Assembly (NCBI GenBank): GCA_028279515.1
Contig: JANQNQ010000008.1
Coordinates: 1-64,000 of the forward strand
Origin: Flavobacteriaceae bacterium
GTDB lineage: Bacteria; Bacteroidota; Bacteroidia; Flavobacteriales; Flavobacteriaceae
Reading direction: 5' to 3'
Length of the DNA stretch: 64,000 nucleotides
A program made the position numbers and the translations under genes. The notes beneath the pieces were generated by a model that did not search any database, was not told the DNA's origin, and saw only the letters and a list, made by a program, of their open reading frames with translations. Of this stretch, positions 35,401-46,150 are shown piece by piece (position 1 is the stretch's first letter; every line of letters begins with the position of its first letter).

Positions 35401-38400
35401 ACCATTAGTAGGTTGTGCTTCTATGTTATCAGGGATTCCGTCATTGTCGCTGTCCAAATCCACATAATCAAGTTTGGTATCACCATCTGGGGTTGCGCGT
35501 AGCGTGTAGTTTAGAATTCCACTATCTGGAAATGTTTCCAATGCATCTAAAAGCCCGTTAGCACCAACGGCAGTGGTTCCGTTATCAACGGTTCCGTCAA
35601 AATCTGTATCGTAGCCATGACCTACTTCCATGGTGTCAAGGATGCCATCTCCATCCGCATCAATATCCAGGTGGTTAGGATACCCATCAGTATCGTTATC
35701 GTGTCCATTATTGATCGATACTACCGGGTCATCAAGGTCTTGTACGTTGCACTCTCCAAAATCAATAGAGAAAATTCTAATCGAACTGGTCGAAGTGGCA
35801 CATTGCACTTTAAATACTGCACGATTAATGAACCCAAAGAACATCACAGCACGCGCATCTCTTGTTGACGCGATATAACTTGCTCCAGAAGAAGAGAAGC
35901 GTTCTCTACCACCACTCAAAGACACGTGTTGCACATCTGTTGGTGTATTTAGTGCAAAGTAATCTGGTGAAAAGATCGTTACACTCTCTTCGAAAGGGCG
36001 TCCATCAAGATCGATGGCCACTCCACCGAAACGTGGCACTGAAAAAGGTGTGTTTGTACCGCCGATGACCAAAGTCACTTCAAATTCGATAAAGCGAAGG
36101 TCGTTGGCATCACCCACCACACGAGGTTGCCAGTGATCGTCAAAACCAAAAGCTGTAACATCGATATCTACCAATGTGGCTTCTGCAGACTTATCAGTCA
36201 ATGTAACGATTGCGTCCAAATTCAAGCCGATATAGGTAACCACACTACTAAATCTCCAGACCGCTCCGATCTCACCAAAGGTTCCGCTTTCGAGTGTTGG
36301 GTTTTCAAAGCGCGCATCTGGAAACGAGCAAAAACCGTCGATATCAATTTGAATAAGATCCGCAAAATCCGGGATTCCATCATTATCGTCGTCTATGTCA
36401 ACATCATTGTTGATGCCATCACCATCGGTATCTGGAAAATCAGGTAGTGCATCGCGGTAATCAACATCTCCTCCGCCGACACCGACATCTCCATCACTAT
36501 CAGGAAGTAATGTTGGATCGTTTATGTTTCCGTCAGGATCTCCATAACCCGGAAGGTCATCAACGTAGTTATCAAGTCCGTCACCATCGTAATCGCTTCC
36601 GCTTAAAGCAAGTCCTGCTTCTACGCTATCGTTAAAACCATCACCATCAGAGTTGGTATTAAGGAAATCAAAAGAGCCATCAGACAACGTATCTTCTGGG
36701 CTAATCCCTGTGGGCTCGTATGTATCTACCAATCCGTCGCCATCTGTATCGGTAGCGTTGTAAGTGACAAAACCACTAGTGGTTTGTCCTTCGACATTGT
36801 CAGGGATTCCGTCACCGTCACTATCAAGGTCGTGGTGATTGGCAATATTATCGCCATCGTGATCGTATGCTGGTTCAACGATACCGTTGTCATTACCGAT
36901 CAAGGCGTTGGTGTCATCATCATCAGTAAAGATCGGTACAAGGTCAAAATCGCCGTCTGTTAGTGGGTCGATTCCGCCAGATTCGACAGTGTCTAAGATT
37001 CCGTCGTTGTCATCATCGATATCAGTTGCGTCGGCATTGCCATCTCCATCGGTATCCAGATTTGCAATGGCTATGGTAAATATGGCCCCGTCTGGAAGGT
37101 CGATCGCAGCGACAGAATAAATATTGTCTCCGGCCACATTATCATCTCCGTTGTTACCATCGTCATACATAATGGTGGGCGTTTCGTCGGTAAGGCTTCC
37201 GTCGAGGTCAGAATCGAATACGAAGAAGTACTGAGCACTCGTAGGGACATCAAAAAAGGTATTGTCCATATCGATGGCGATCTCGAGGTTTCCGATGCTT
37301 CCGGTTTCTGAGATCTTCCACTTTCTATCTAATACAAAATAGCCTGCTGGGTTATCGCTTGAGTTCCATGCGGCGTTTCCGGCGTTATTCCCCCAAAGCA
37401 TAAAACTTAAATCGGTAATCGCATTGGCGTTGGCGGCATTGGTTGCCGCGAGTTCAGTATTTCCGATGGCTACGATTCCGTCTTGACTACTAGAGATCGA
37501 TTGCTTTTGGTAAAGTCCCTGACAATCTTCTCTCCCGATACCGGTAATGTTGTTGTCAAAGCCTCCTGAGTTTCCGTAATCCCAAATTGGAGCGGTGATA
37601 GAGGCGTCATAGGCCAAGTAATCTTTAGAAAGGGCGATTCCGTATTTTAGGGCTAGATAGGTATCTATCCGGTCTCTTTCGGTGACATTGGTGATGACTC
37701 TGTTATAAACAAGTACCTCAGCGATCTCTCCATCCCAAAAGCCATCAGAAGTAGAAAGCCAACCCCCTAATTTAGCTGTGGTCGATGCTGCTGTGTTGTA
37801 AGGAGCAGACACCGAATCGTTAGCAAACAGGACACCGTCTCGATAGAACTCGGCCGCACCTGCGTTAATTGCTAATGTATTGATCGAAGGGCGGCTATTC
37901 TCCCAGTAACCAGAAGTAGAAAAGGTGGCTTCACCATCTTCGTTTAAGATACCACTGGAAGATTCATAGATGTCGGATCCAAAGGCAAAGGCACTGTTTC
38001 CGCTGGTGTCCCCATGTCCAAAAACATAGGAATCATCAAGGCTATTTGGTCGCACCACCACATAGATGGTACGGTCATTTGCTCCTGAGTTAAAATTAAC
38101 CCCGTTCAAGGTATATACTGAGGTGATACCATCATTAAAGGTAATCGCTTCGTTGTAGTTGATGTAATTGGCAGTGTTGAGCGTCGCGCCAGTACCATCG
38201 GTCAGTGTAACTCCAGCACCTGACTGGTCGGTCCAGCTTAGTCCTCCAACATCTGCGCGCAACCAAAGCTGCAAGGAGGCCGAAGTACATGCAGGCGGTC
38301 TTGCATGTAGATTTTTAACCTCAGCTTGTTGGGCTGTCTTTTCGTTTTTTCTTTTCCGCTCCTTTTCTTTTTCATAATCGCCTTGAAAGGCAAAGGCATT

Positions 38401-38454
38401 GCTGCCAATAATAAGTGCCACCAAAAGGCACCGTAAGGGGTAGTTTTGTTGCAT
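32488..38454 (-). CDS. Giant T9SS-exported surface protein with LamG-like and thrombospondin type 3-like repeats
   Basis: A 1988-aa protein. Signal peptide residues 1-~23, then a charged Lys/Glu linker. A concanavalin/LamG-like and DUF8202-like region spans ~50-460. Two blocks of DxDxDG-type calcium-binding repeats follow (~465-700 and ~905-1155, e.g. DLDSDGDGIPDN). A non-repetitive domain lies between them (~700-905). A second LamG domain is at ~1160-1330 (AAIDFDGIDDHMT). A ~125-aa domain (RIRIGFEDQEGYHRQLLLAY, ~1768-1893) is also present as a stand-alone protein at 49448-50203. The C-terminal ~75 residues are a T9SS type A sorting tail (VSIFNVLGQTVFEQ... SGTYIVKLF). It is probably an adhesin or matrix-binding protein. 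It has its own terminator and a long AT-rich leader region. Confidence 0.92.
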   Translation of the reverse strand: MQQNYPLRCLLVALIIGSNAFAFQGDYEKEKERKRKNEKTAQQAEVKNLHARPPACTSASLQLWLRADVGGLSWTDQSGAGVTLTDGTGATLNTANYINYNEAITFNDGITSVYTLNGVNFNSGANDRTIYVVVRPNSLDDSYVFGHGDTSGNSAFAFGSDIYESSSGILNEDGEATFSTSGYWENSRPSINTLAINAGAAEFYRDGVLFANDSVSAPYNTAASTTAKLGGWLSTSDGFWDGEIAEVLVYNRVITNVTERDRIDTYLALKYGIALSKDYLAYDASITAPIWDYGNSGGFDNNITGIGREDCQGLYQKQSISSSQDGIVAIGNTELAATNAANANAITDLSFMLWGNNAGNAAWNSSDNPAGYFVLDRKWKISETGSIGNLEIAIDMDNTFFDVPTSAQYFFVFDSDLDGSLTDETPTIMYDDGNNGDDNVAGDNIYSVAAIDLPDGAIFTIAIANLDTDGDGNADATDIDDDNDGILDTVESGGIDPLTDGDFDLVPIFTDDDDTNALIGNDNGIVEPAYDHDGDNIANHHDLDSDGDGIPDNVEGQTTSGFVTYNATDTDGDGLVDTYEPTGISPEDTLSDGSFDFLNTNSDGDGFNDSVEAGLALSGSDYDGDGLDNYVDDLPGYGDPDGNINDPTLLPDSDGDVGVGGGDVDYRDALPDFPDTDGDGINNDVDIDDDNDGIPDFADLIQIDIDGFCSFPDARFENPTLESGTFGEIGAVWRFSSVVTYIGLNLDAIVTLTDKSAEATLVDIDVTAFGFDDHWQPRVVGDANDLRFIEFEVTLVIGGTNTPFSVPRFGGVAIDLDGRPFEESVTIFSPDYFALNTPTDVQHVSLSGGRERFSSSGASYIASTRDARAVMFFGFINRAVFKVQCATSTSSIRIFSIDFGECNVQDLDDPVVSINNGHDNDTDGYPNHLDIDADGDGILDTMEVGHGYDTDFDGTVDNGTTAVGANGLLDALETFPDSGILNYTLRATPDGDTKLDYVDLDSDNDGIPDNIEAQPTNGYVAPTVAFVTSPLGFPFAVNVSNSRGINIAYGTGFTSVEDTDGDGIPDYRDTDSDDDGIPDIQENGMSNGIAGVDIDTDGIDFVFENGAGVPNSIADLDGYDPNDVINDPTNLSVLPDSDGDLGAGGDLDYRDQPFANPPTDAAIDFDGIDDHMTTASFMGNMSEVTIMAWVKLNTAYVNRGHIAGEEMFYLYTDAAGLPSLYVNTTGGTNTTITAASGAVIKNEWVHLTAVFSSADNEARIYVNGELEGSVTTSGVLDGSLSTPNPDFIIGRESGVDGNYYMGAIDEVRVFNTALSASQLQRLVYQEIENNAGEVRGTVIPKDVSQDGGTMVAWNELEMYLPMTDILTGRTTDYSGNGRSAYLKNITTFQSQTAPMPYETNADGPWTTQGTWLHGDVWDIENVASNKDWAIVDLGHDVTTINDHRLLGLIVQGSGSLTVNNDNSITNDWYLELDGRIDLEGEAQLIQTTNSTLEVTSAGTLERDQQGTRDQYAYNYFSSPVGASSVVSNNTPFIAAQLKDNAGVISFTTNIDPPALQTSPITLSNAWIYTFENSPAEDYNSWALQTDIGSIGAGLGFTMKGPGNGLITDLQNYRFEGKPNNGIIQHAIAGGNQTLVGNPYPSALDADQFIDDNAGVLNGGATTGTLYFWDQFMASNSHVTVEYVGGYAMYTKAGGVAAVAHPEVNATGSGTKVPTRYISVGQGFFVEADTDGGTIEFNNGQRVYRTEGAGDSEFFRNHEAQNTETEIPRIRIGFEDQEGYHRQLLLAYIDGASDEVDYGYDGKLVEDLDNDLFWMIQDERYIIQALGGFDASATLPLGYRAETDGEYTFMIDKAEGFNGKIYLRDNELKLTHDLTESKYLVKLPQGEDHKRFEIVFEAAPFQEVLAKDEFNLQQLAVYFDQRGDNLIIENPAGAEIKGVSIFNVLGQTVFEQNINEDNEQIIAPVTIGSGTYIVKLFTASGTVSKKVIN

Positions 38455-38894
38455 AACTTGAGTAGGTTTTTGAAGATTTCATTTGGGATGAATCTTTGGG
38501 GTTTGTTCAGTCGTCAAAAATCAAAAATGTTCATTATCAGAACATAAACTTTAGAAAAATATATTTTTTTTTGGTAAATGAAAGCTTGCTTAGGAAATAA
38601 TCGATGAACTGCAAATATTATGCAAAGTTTTTTCCTACAAAAAGAGAAGAATAATACATTTGAACCGATCTTTCGATCATTTAATCGATGTTTGATCTAT
38701 TGAAAATTATTCAAGCATAATAAAAATTGAATTTATAATGTTAATATAGTATCAATATTGAACAAGAAGAGGAAGTTATCGACAAATTCGATTCTATTAA
38801 TTCAAAAAGTGGTTGAAAAAGAAAAAACAGCGGCCGATCTGGGCACAAAAAAACCCGCCAAAATTGGCGGGTTTTTATACTTTTTATGTGGTAA
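38455..38894. other. Long AT-rich intergenic region upstream of the giant surface protein
   Basis: About 440 bp with no ORF. It holds the terminator of the downstream-facing outer membrane gene at 38847-38877 and must hold the promoter of the giant gene. I found no exact TAnnTTTG element on the minus strand, and no conserved repeat. Confidence 0.6.
38847..38877 (-). terminator. Rho-independent terminator of the outer-membrane protein gene
   Basis: AAACCCGCCA and TGGCGGGTTT pair around AAAT and are flanked by A- and T-runs. It lies 18 bp past the stop at 38895. Confidence 0.88.
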
Positions 38895-39683
38895 CTAGTT
38901 AAAGTCCAAGTAATAAATATATCCTACACTTAAGAAGAATAACCAGTCATTTGCTTTATTTTCATTGTAAACACTATCATCAGGATTTACACCATCTACC
39001 CAGTTAGAAAGGAAGTATTGCCATCTGGCGTCTACCAGAAGATCTGATACGGCAGAAAGCTTATAACGCGCCCCCGCACTCATCACGATAGACCATACAG
39101 AACCAGATTCTTCACTAATGTTGTCAGGTCCGTACTTATCTCTAAACTGATGCCCCAAAGGCAGCACTGAATAGTCAACATTTACCTCGGGTGTATAGTT
39201 ACCAAACTGAACACCAATACTTCCGTAGGGTGCTATTGAGTATCCTCCGTTTTCGAAGTCTCTGATACTTAATGGGAAATATTCAAGCTGTGTACCAATA
39301 TTAAAGATGGTGGTCTTTCCGTTCATACGACGCAAGAATTCACCTCCAGCATTATCCCTTTCTGCCCATTTTCCGAAGTGATCCAACTGAACGTCTATAT
39401 AAGAGATCTCATTTCTTACCTTAAAGTGATCGTTGAAGTAGGTGTAGGTCGTGTAGCAATCACACTCACTCTTGTACGAAAAGTTCAAATAGTGAATGAT
39501 CCCCACTCCAAAACCAACATTTCCTTTGTTGGTCTCAAAATCATATCGAAGACCATAGTCAGATTGGAAAGGCACGGGCCCCGCAATTACACCTATTTCA
39601 TGAGAAAAGCCTAGCTGTGAGTATACAAGGCAGTTCATGATCAGGGCTGTGACTAATGTTAAAAATAAGTTTCGCTTTAACAT
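38895..39683 (-). CDS. Outer-membrane beta-barrel-like protein of the THC0290_0291 type
   Basis: ATG 39683 (MLKRNLFLTLVTALIMNC) is used; the upstream TTG 39695 is unlikely. The 262-aa protein has a signal peptide ending LVYSQ, then alternating beta-rich segments (EIGVIAGPVPFQSDYG, YGSIGVQFGNY, ARWQYFLSNWVDGVNP, LSVGYIYYLDFN) that end in an aromatic-containing strand. It resembles the small conserved Flavobacteriaceae family named THC0290_0291, recalled from memory. Role unknown. It is divergent from gdhA. Confidence 0.75.
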   Translation of the reverse strand: MLKRNLFLTLVTALIMNCLVYSQLGFSHEIGVIAGPVPFQSDYGLRYDFETNKGNVGFGVGIIHYLNFSYKSECDCYTTYTYFNDHFKVRNEISYIDVQLDHFGKWAERDNAGGEFLRRMNGKTTIFNIGTQLEYFPLSIRDFENGGYSIAPYGSIGVQFGNYTPEVNVDYSVLPLGHQFRDKYGPDNISEESGSVWSIVMSAGARYKLSAVSDLLVDARWQYFLSNWVDGVNPDDSVYNENKANDWLFFLSVGYIYYLDFN

Positions 39684-39906
39684 ATTATGAATCAAAGAAT
39701 TTTGGGGCTCTTTGCAAGCAAATATATAAAAACTCGTATAACAAAAAAATAAATCTCCGATTATCTACATTTTTTTGGTGTCAACGGTACAACAAACCAA
39801 AATATCAGAGCTAAGGCTCATTTTAAAGAATCTAAATACTAAAACGTTATCGTGAGAAGAAAATTATCATATTGCAAAAAATAGGTGCTAATTTTTTAAT
39901 TAAACG

Positions 39907-39914
39907 TATATTTG
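39907..39914 (+). promoter_or_regulatory. Putative -7 element (TATATTTG) for gdhA
   Basis: Exact TAnnTTTG match, 48 bp upstream of ATG 39962. The nearest TTG is 32 bp upstream, too far for a normal -33. Confidence 0.4.
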
Positions 39915-39946
39915 CCAACAAATTTTGAACGATTCAATAAACATAA

Positions 39947-41302
<1,356 letters not shown>

Positions 41303-41326
41303 TCACCACGCTACAATATAACTTAT

Positions 41327-41352
41327 AAAAGCCTCCAATTTGGGGGCTTTTA
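41327..41352. terminator. Terminator between gdhA and the converging O-acetylation genes
   Basis: AAAAGCCTCC and GGGGGCTTTT pair (one G-T pair) around AATTT; A- and T-rich flanks allow use on both strands. It overlaps the stop of the 41350-42423 gene. Confidence 0.75.
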
Positions 41353-42423
41353 CTTTTTAAAGGGTTGACTCGAAAAGGTCTCCAACCTACGATTCACCAT
41401 TTGCAGAATCACAATATCTGGTTGTTCTTTGTCGATCAGCGCCAAGTCTGGTGTTTGTGTATTTACGAATAAACATTCGGCAAAATCTTCCTTGAAAAAA
41501 GGTATCATCGCCAATGAATACGAATCTCTGAACACTAAGACCTTCAACTTCTTTTTTGGGTTTTTGAATCGATCCACTGGTCCTTTGCTATAAGTTCGGC
41601 TTCCATTGGTCTCAAATTTTGGACGAAGCACGGTTATATCTTCATCAACTTTTTGATTGATCATCATGGTAAGATCCTGTTGATCTACCTTCTCGGTTAC
41701 TATGCTGTATTGATCCAATTTAGGCGCGGTCAACCCCATCTCACGCATCATATATTGGTAACCATAAAACGCCCCTAAGTCATTCCAATGCGAATCTGTT
41801 TTGTGATACAACAAGCCATTGCCCTTGCTATTCATCATCGTAGTTTTCAAATCAATTACAAATGGAAAGCGTTCTTTTAGCGTATCGATCATTCGATCAA
41901 ACTTTGGTAGACGTTCTTCAAAATTGAATGGCAAGTGCTCACCATACACTTCGTGCTTATTTGTGGCAAGAACAAAATAAAAAGGAATACCTCTTTTATC
42001 AAGTGCTTCCTTTAAGTATTGAAGCTTTTTCGAAGCTAGCTTTTCCTCTTTTTTTTCTGCGGAATGCAGTCCGATACTATTGCTAAACACATTTTCATAA
42101 TCATCCCCCAGGAAATACCAACCATTCTCTCCAGCAAATGCCTTCCGCGGAAGCGGGTCTTCCTTTAAAACATTCGACTTAAACGAACTATACTTAGCAA
42201 AAGACAACTTTCTGAGTCCAAAATTATCGTTGTAAAACTGCTTGAATCCTTTTACCGCTTGTACCGGATGTGTAAAGTCGATCTCGTCAAAGGTCATCAA
42301 CTTGCGATTCTCATTGTTTGGTAAGTGTTTCTCCAGGCCTAGCATCATGACCACATTAGGTAGCACAATGAGCAACAAGAAAATTGCTGAGAACAGCTTG
42401 TATATGTTTTGCTTTGACTTCAT
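41350..42423 (-). CDS. AlgX/AlgJ-like SGNH O-acetyltransferase
   Basis: The 357-aa protein has an N-terminal membrane segment or signal (residues ~10-30). A SGNH-hydrolase-like AlgX/AlgJ domain follows: YHKTDSHWNDLGAFYGYQYM (Asp-His, ~195) and the nucleophile segment VLVFRDSYSLAMIPFF (Ser, ~298). It probably transfers acetyl groups to an extracellular polysaccharide in the periplasm, using acetyl delivered by the MBOAT protein of the upstream gene, which it overlaps by 1 bp. No polysaccharide biosynthesis genes are adjacent, so the acceptor is unknown. Confidence 0.88.
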   Translation of the reverse strand: MKSKQNIYKLFSAIFLLLIVLPNVVMMLGLEKHLPNNENRKLMTFDEIDFTHPVQAVKGFKQFYNDNFGLRKLSFAKYSSFKSNVLKEDPLPRKAFAGENGWYFLGDDYENVFSNSIGLHSAEKKEEKLASKKLQYLKEALDKRGIPFYFVLATNKHEVYGEHLPFNFEERLPKFDRMIDTLKERFPFVIDLKTTMMNSKGNGLLYHKTDSHWNDLGAFYGYQYMMREMGLTAPKLDQYSIVTEKVDQQDLTMMINQKVDEDITVLRPKFETNGSRTYSKGPVDRFKNPKKKLKVLVFRDSYSLAMIPFFKEDFAECLFVNTQTPDLALIDKEQPDIVILQMVNRRLETFSSQPFKK

Positions 42424-43814
42424 TAAAACCTAAAATAAATAAAAGGATTATACGTGTCATTCGATACATACATGGCCGAAACCATAAAAACCAACATCAG
42501 CAAGGCATATCGCATCGCTAATGATTTTCTTCGTGCCCAAACCTTATTGTAGGCAGGCATCGCAAAAATGACACCAAACAACAATGCGAGCCAAACCTCA
42601 GTGTTCAGGTAAAAGCTTAAGAACTCGAGCTTTAGATCAAAGTTAAACGCAAACATGTTTTGGCAATAACGCAACGCCTCACTAATACTCTCAGACCTAA
42701 AAAAGGGCCAACTGGTAAATATGACAAACAACATGTAGGCATGCGATAATACCTTTCTTTTAGCCAAGAACGATCCTAACCATATCTTTTCAAGCACGAT
42801 AAATGCTCCATGGATCAAGGCCCAAACTACAAAAGTCCAACTTGCTCCGTGCCAAAGGCCTGTAACCAAAAACACCAGCATCAGGTTGAGATAAGTTCGA
42901 GTTGATGACAAACGGTTTCCGCCTAAAGGAATATAAAGATACTCTTTGAACCAAGTAGAGAGCGAGATGTGCCAACGGCGCCAAAACTCTTGTATGGTCT
43001 TCGATATGTACGGATAATTAAAGTTCTCGAGAAAATCAAAGCCAAACATCTTACCTAATCCTATTGCCATATCAGAGTAGCCAGAAAAATCGTAGTAGAT
43101 CTGAATGCTATATGCCAGTACACCCAACCAACCTAAAGGCATGGTCACCTCGGCCGCCGGTAACGAGAAAATAGCATCGGCCAAAAAGGCACTGTTGTTG
43201 GCGATCAACATCTTTTTAGCGAGTCCAATTGTGAACCGCTCAACACCTTCTGCAAATTTTTGCGGACTGACAGATCTGTTTTCTAATTGCAGATGAATAT
43301 CTTTGTACCTGATGATGGGTCCAGCGATAAGCTGGGGGAACAAAGTGACATAAGTCGCAAAGTCGATGAAATTACGATTGGCCTTGACGTTGCCCCGATA
43401 TACATCAATGGTATAAGACATGGTCTGAAACGTATAGAAACTGATCCCCAAAGGAAGTACTACCTCGCCAACCGATTTCAATGTTTGCGCATCGATCGCT
43501 AAAAGTTCTGAGAGTAGCACCAAATTATCAACGGTGAAGTTGAAGTATTTAAAGGAGAAAAGGATTCCCAAATTAAAGAGGATCGAGAGCCAAAGGCCCA
43601 GTTTTCTTCTTCCGTTTTCGATCATGATCCCGCAGGTATAATCGACCAAAGAAGAAGCGATAATGAGCACCACCAGTTCTTTTTCGCCCCAAGTGTAGAA
43701 CAGAAGGCTGAAAAGCAATAAGATCAGATTTTTATATTTTTTGCCCACCGCATAATAGCAAAGAAGCACTATCGGAAGGAAAAAGAATAAAAAAATAGGA
43801 CTGTTGAATAACAT
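42423..43814 (-). CDS. MBOAT-family O-acyltransferase (AlgI-like)
   Basis: The 463-aa integral membrane protein has about ten hydrophobic segments. AlgI marks are LPLGISFYTFQTMSYTIDVYRG split over ~117-138, FPQLIAGPIIRY (~157), FWRRWHISLSTWFKEYLYIPLGGNR over ~270-294 and the catalytic-His segment TGLWHGASWTFVVW (~312-325). It passes acyl groups across the inner membrane to the AlgX-like partner. It starts divergently from porZ; a TATATTTG -7-like element on the minus strand lies at 43858-43865, 44 bp upstream. Confidence 0.92.
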   Translation of the reverse strand: MLFNSPIFLFFFLPIVLLCYYAVGKKYKNLILLLFSLLFYTWGEKELVVLIIASSLVDYTCGIMIENGRRKLGLWLSILFNLGILFSFKYFNFTVDNLVLLSELLAIDAQTLKSVGEVVLPLGISFYTFQTMSYTIDVYRGNVKANRNFIDFATYVTLFPQLIAGPIIRYKDIHLQLENRSVSPQKFAEGVERFTIGLAKKMLIANNSAFLADAIFSLPAAEVTMPLGWLGVLAYSIQIYYDFSGYSDMAIGLGKMFGFDFLENFNYPYISKTIQEFWRRWHISLSTWFKEYLYIPLGGNRLSSTRTYLNLMLVFLVTGLWHGASWTFVVWALIHGAFIVLEKIWLGSFLAKRKVLSHAYMLFVIFTSWPFFRSESISEALRYCQNMFAFNFDLKLEFLSFYLNTEVWLALLFGVIFAMPAYNKVWARRKSLAMRYALLMLVFMVSAMYVSNDTYNPFIYFRF

Positions 43815-43870
43815 TAATTCAGCAAAATGTTCGTTAAATTAAAAACAAAATAAGAAACAAATATATCAAG

Positions 43871-46150
43871 ATGGCCAAGAAAAGTATCTTCATACTTGTT
43901 CAATTTTTAATAATAAGCCTTCAAGCACAGGATTTTTCAGGTAGCTGGAAAGATTATTTCTCCTATAATGACATACGCGACATCTCTTTTGGAAACAACA
44001 AGATCTATGCTGCTTCCGAAAATGCATTCTTCACATACGATGTGAACACCAATGAGGTACAAAAGAAGTCAACAGTCAACGGACTATCGGGTGAGACCAT
44101 TGTTTCTATTAATTACAATGAGGCTACCAATCGATTGATCATTGGTCATGACAATGGGCTCATTGAAGTTTTTGACGAAGACACCGAAGATGTGATCAAT
44201 GTAATCGAGATTGTAGAGAAACTGACCATTCCACCAAATACCAAATCCGTAAACCATATCATGGAATTCAATGGTCTGATGTATCTATCATGCGACTTTG
44301 GGATTTCATTGTACGACATTGCGCAGTTAGAATTTGACGACACCTATTTTATCGGTCCAAACGGAAGTCAAATCAGCGTGCGTCAAACCACCATTTTCGG
44401 AGATTTCATCTATGCTGCAACCGACGTCGGTGTGTACCGAGCGCCTATTGGAAATGACAATCTAATTGATTTTGACCAATGGGAAGTCGTGATGACCACC
44501 AACGGACAAGATTGGTTGGGGATTCAAGAGTTTGGAACTGACCTTTATGGAGCTAGAAACAACCGTAGACTCTATCGTTTTGACGGGACATCCTTTGTTC
44601 AGGTTGCTGTCTATGCTTCAGACATAAAAGATGTGAGAAGAAATGGAGACAATCTTTTGGTAACAACTATGAATGAGGTATTTGTCTATGACAACGCGTT
44701 CATTCAAACAGCAAGTGTATCGACTTTTACAGACTATCCAACCGTTTCTTATAATGTAGCCCAAATAGCAGGAAATGATCTATTTAACGGAACCTCCTCC
44801 TTCGGAATCTTAAAAACATCATTCAGCAATACCAACGAAGTACAAGAAATACATCCAGACGGTCCTTTGAGAAATAATCCATTCAGAATTACCGTTGTCC
44901 CAGGAGAGGTATGGTCTACTTTTGGAGGCTACAGTTCTGTATATGGGTTTTCAGGAGGTGTCGCTAGAACTGGAATCAGCCACTTCAAAGAAAATGAGTG
45001 GATCAATATTCCTTTTGAAGACCTTGGTGGAGATATTCTATACCTTACAAAAATTGCCGTCGACCCACAAAATCCATCGATCGCATATGCGTGCTCCTAT
45101 TTTTCTGGAGTTTTAGAAATAACTGACGATACACCTGGGACTCTTTATAACGACACAAACAGTACGCTTCAAGCCTTAGTTAATTTGTTTGAGCTAGCAA
45201 TCAACGCCACCTTTGACGATAGTGGAACTCTCTGGGTGTTAAATGCCAGAGTAGACAATGGAATTCATTCTTTTGCCAACGGCAATTGGACTGGATATGA
45301 TGTAACCGGAATAGTCTCTAGTCCACCCAATGAAAATGGCTATTCGAATTTGGCCATCGATCGAAACGGATATAAATTTTGGGGGACTTGGAGTAATGGA
45401 GTAATTGGTTTCACCGAAACAGGAGGTGGTATCATCAAGAACATCACCGAGCTCAACAATCTACCGATCAACGACGTACGATCGGTTGCGATTGATAAAC
45501 GAAATCAGCTATGGATCGGCACGACCGAAGGTTTGCGCGTGGTTTTTAATCCCGGAAACTTTTTCAACGATGACGATATCACTGCTGAAGCAATTATCAT
45601 CCTTGATGACGGCGAGCCAAGCGAACTCTTATTCCAGCAGTTTATCAACGTAATCACTGTTGATGGAAACAACAACAAGTGGATTGGAACATCGGATGCA
45701 GGTGTTTTTTATGTTTCTTCTGACGGAAGAGAAACCATTCATCATTTCACCAAGGATAATTCGCCCTTACCAACCAATGTGGTCAACGATGTGCAAATCG
45801 ATGAGCAATCAGGAGAAGTCTTTATCGCTACGCCGAAAGGGCTCCTTTCTTTTAAAGGAACATCCATAGCGCCCAGCGAAGACCTTAGTGACGTCTATGC
45901 GTTTCCAAATCCTGTACGCCCTGGCTTTTCTGGTAATTTGACCATAGCAGGCCTCGTTAATGGTGCCAACGTAAAGGTGGCGGATGTCGAAGGAAATCTC
46001 GTTTTTGAAACCGTAGCCGAAGGAGGTAGTATTCAGTGGGACATGACAGCTTTTGGCAGACATAAGGTAGCTTCTGGCGTCTATGTGATCTTGGTTTCAA
46101 ACGATGATGGCACCGAGACGGCTATTTCAAAAGTAATGATTGTTCGATAA
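43871..46150 (+). CDS. porZ: Type IX secretion system protein PorZ
   Basis: The 759-aa protein has a signal peptide ending SLQAQ. An N-terminal beta-propeller region of the PorZ type (WKDYFSYNDIRDISFGNNKIYAASEN, split over ~25-50) is followed by a second propeller with INDVRSVAIDKRNQLWIGTTEG-type and NKWIGTSDAGVFY repeats (~535-660). A C-terminal T9SS-like domain closes the protein (YAFPNPVRPGFSGNLTIAGL... SGVYVILVSN). PorZ is part of the surface attachment complex that handles T9SS cargo and A-LPS. It ends 1 bp into recO, an order seen in other Bacteroidota. This supports a working T9SS for the two cargo proteins in the window. Confidence 0.88.
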   Translation: MAKKSIFILVQFLIISLQAQDFSGSWKDYFSYNDIRDISFGNNKIYAASENAFFTYDVNTNEVQKKSTVNGLSGETIVSINYNEATNRLIIGHDNGLIEVFDEDTEDVINVIEIVEKLTIPPNTKSVNHIMEFNGLMYLSCDFGISLYDIAQLEFDDTYFIGPNGSQISVRQTTIFGDFIYAATDVGVYRAPIGNDNLIDFDQWEVVMTTNGQDWLGIQEFGTDLYGARNNRRLYRFDGTSFVQVAVYASDIKDVRRNGDNLLVTTMNEVFVYDNAFIQTASVSTFTDYPTVSYNVAQIAGNDLFNGTSSFGILKTSFSNTNEVQEIHPDGPLRNNPFRITVVPGEVWSTFGGYSSVYGFSGGVARTGISHFKENEWINIPFEDLGGDILYLTKIAVDPQNPSIAYACSYFSGVLEITDDTPGTLYNDTNSTLQALVNLFELAINATFDDSGTLWVLNARVDNGIHSFANGNWTGYDVTGIVSSPPNENGYSNLAIDRNGYKFWGTWSNGVIGFTETGGGIIKNITELNNLPINDVRSVAIDKRNQLWIGTTEGLRVVFNPGNFFNDDDITAEAIIILDDGEPSELLFQQFINVITVDGNNNKWIGTSDAGVFYVSSDGRETIHHFTKDNSPLPTNVVNDVQIDEQSGEVFIATPKGLLSFKGTSIAPSEDLSDVYAFPNPVRPGFSGNLTIAGLVNGANVKVADVEGNLVFETVAEGGSIQWDMTAFGRHKVASGVYVILVSNDDGTETAISKVMIVR

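Noticed and set aside
36127-36635. Plus-strand ORFs (106 and 62 aa) within the giant gene
   Set aside because: They read the complement of the repetitive Asp/Gly codons of the calcium-binding repeats.
36350-37070. Repeated DNA in the giant gene considered as a tandem repeat or CRISPR-like array
   Set aside because: The periodicity comes from DxDxDG protein repeats with varied spacing; there is no constant repeat-spacer pattern.
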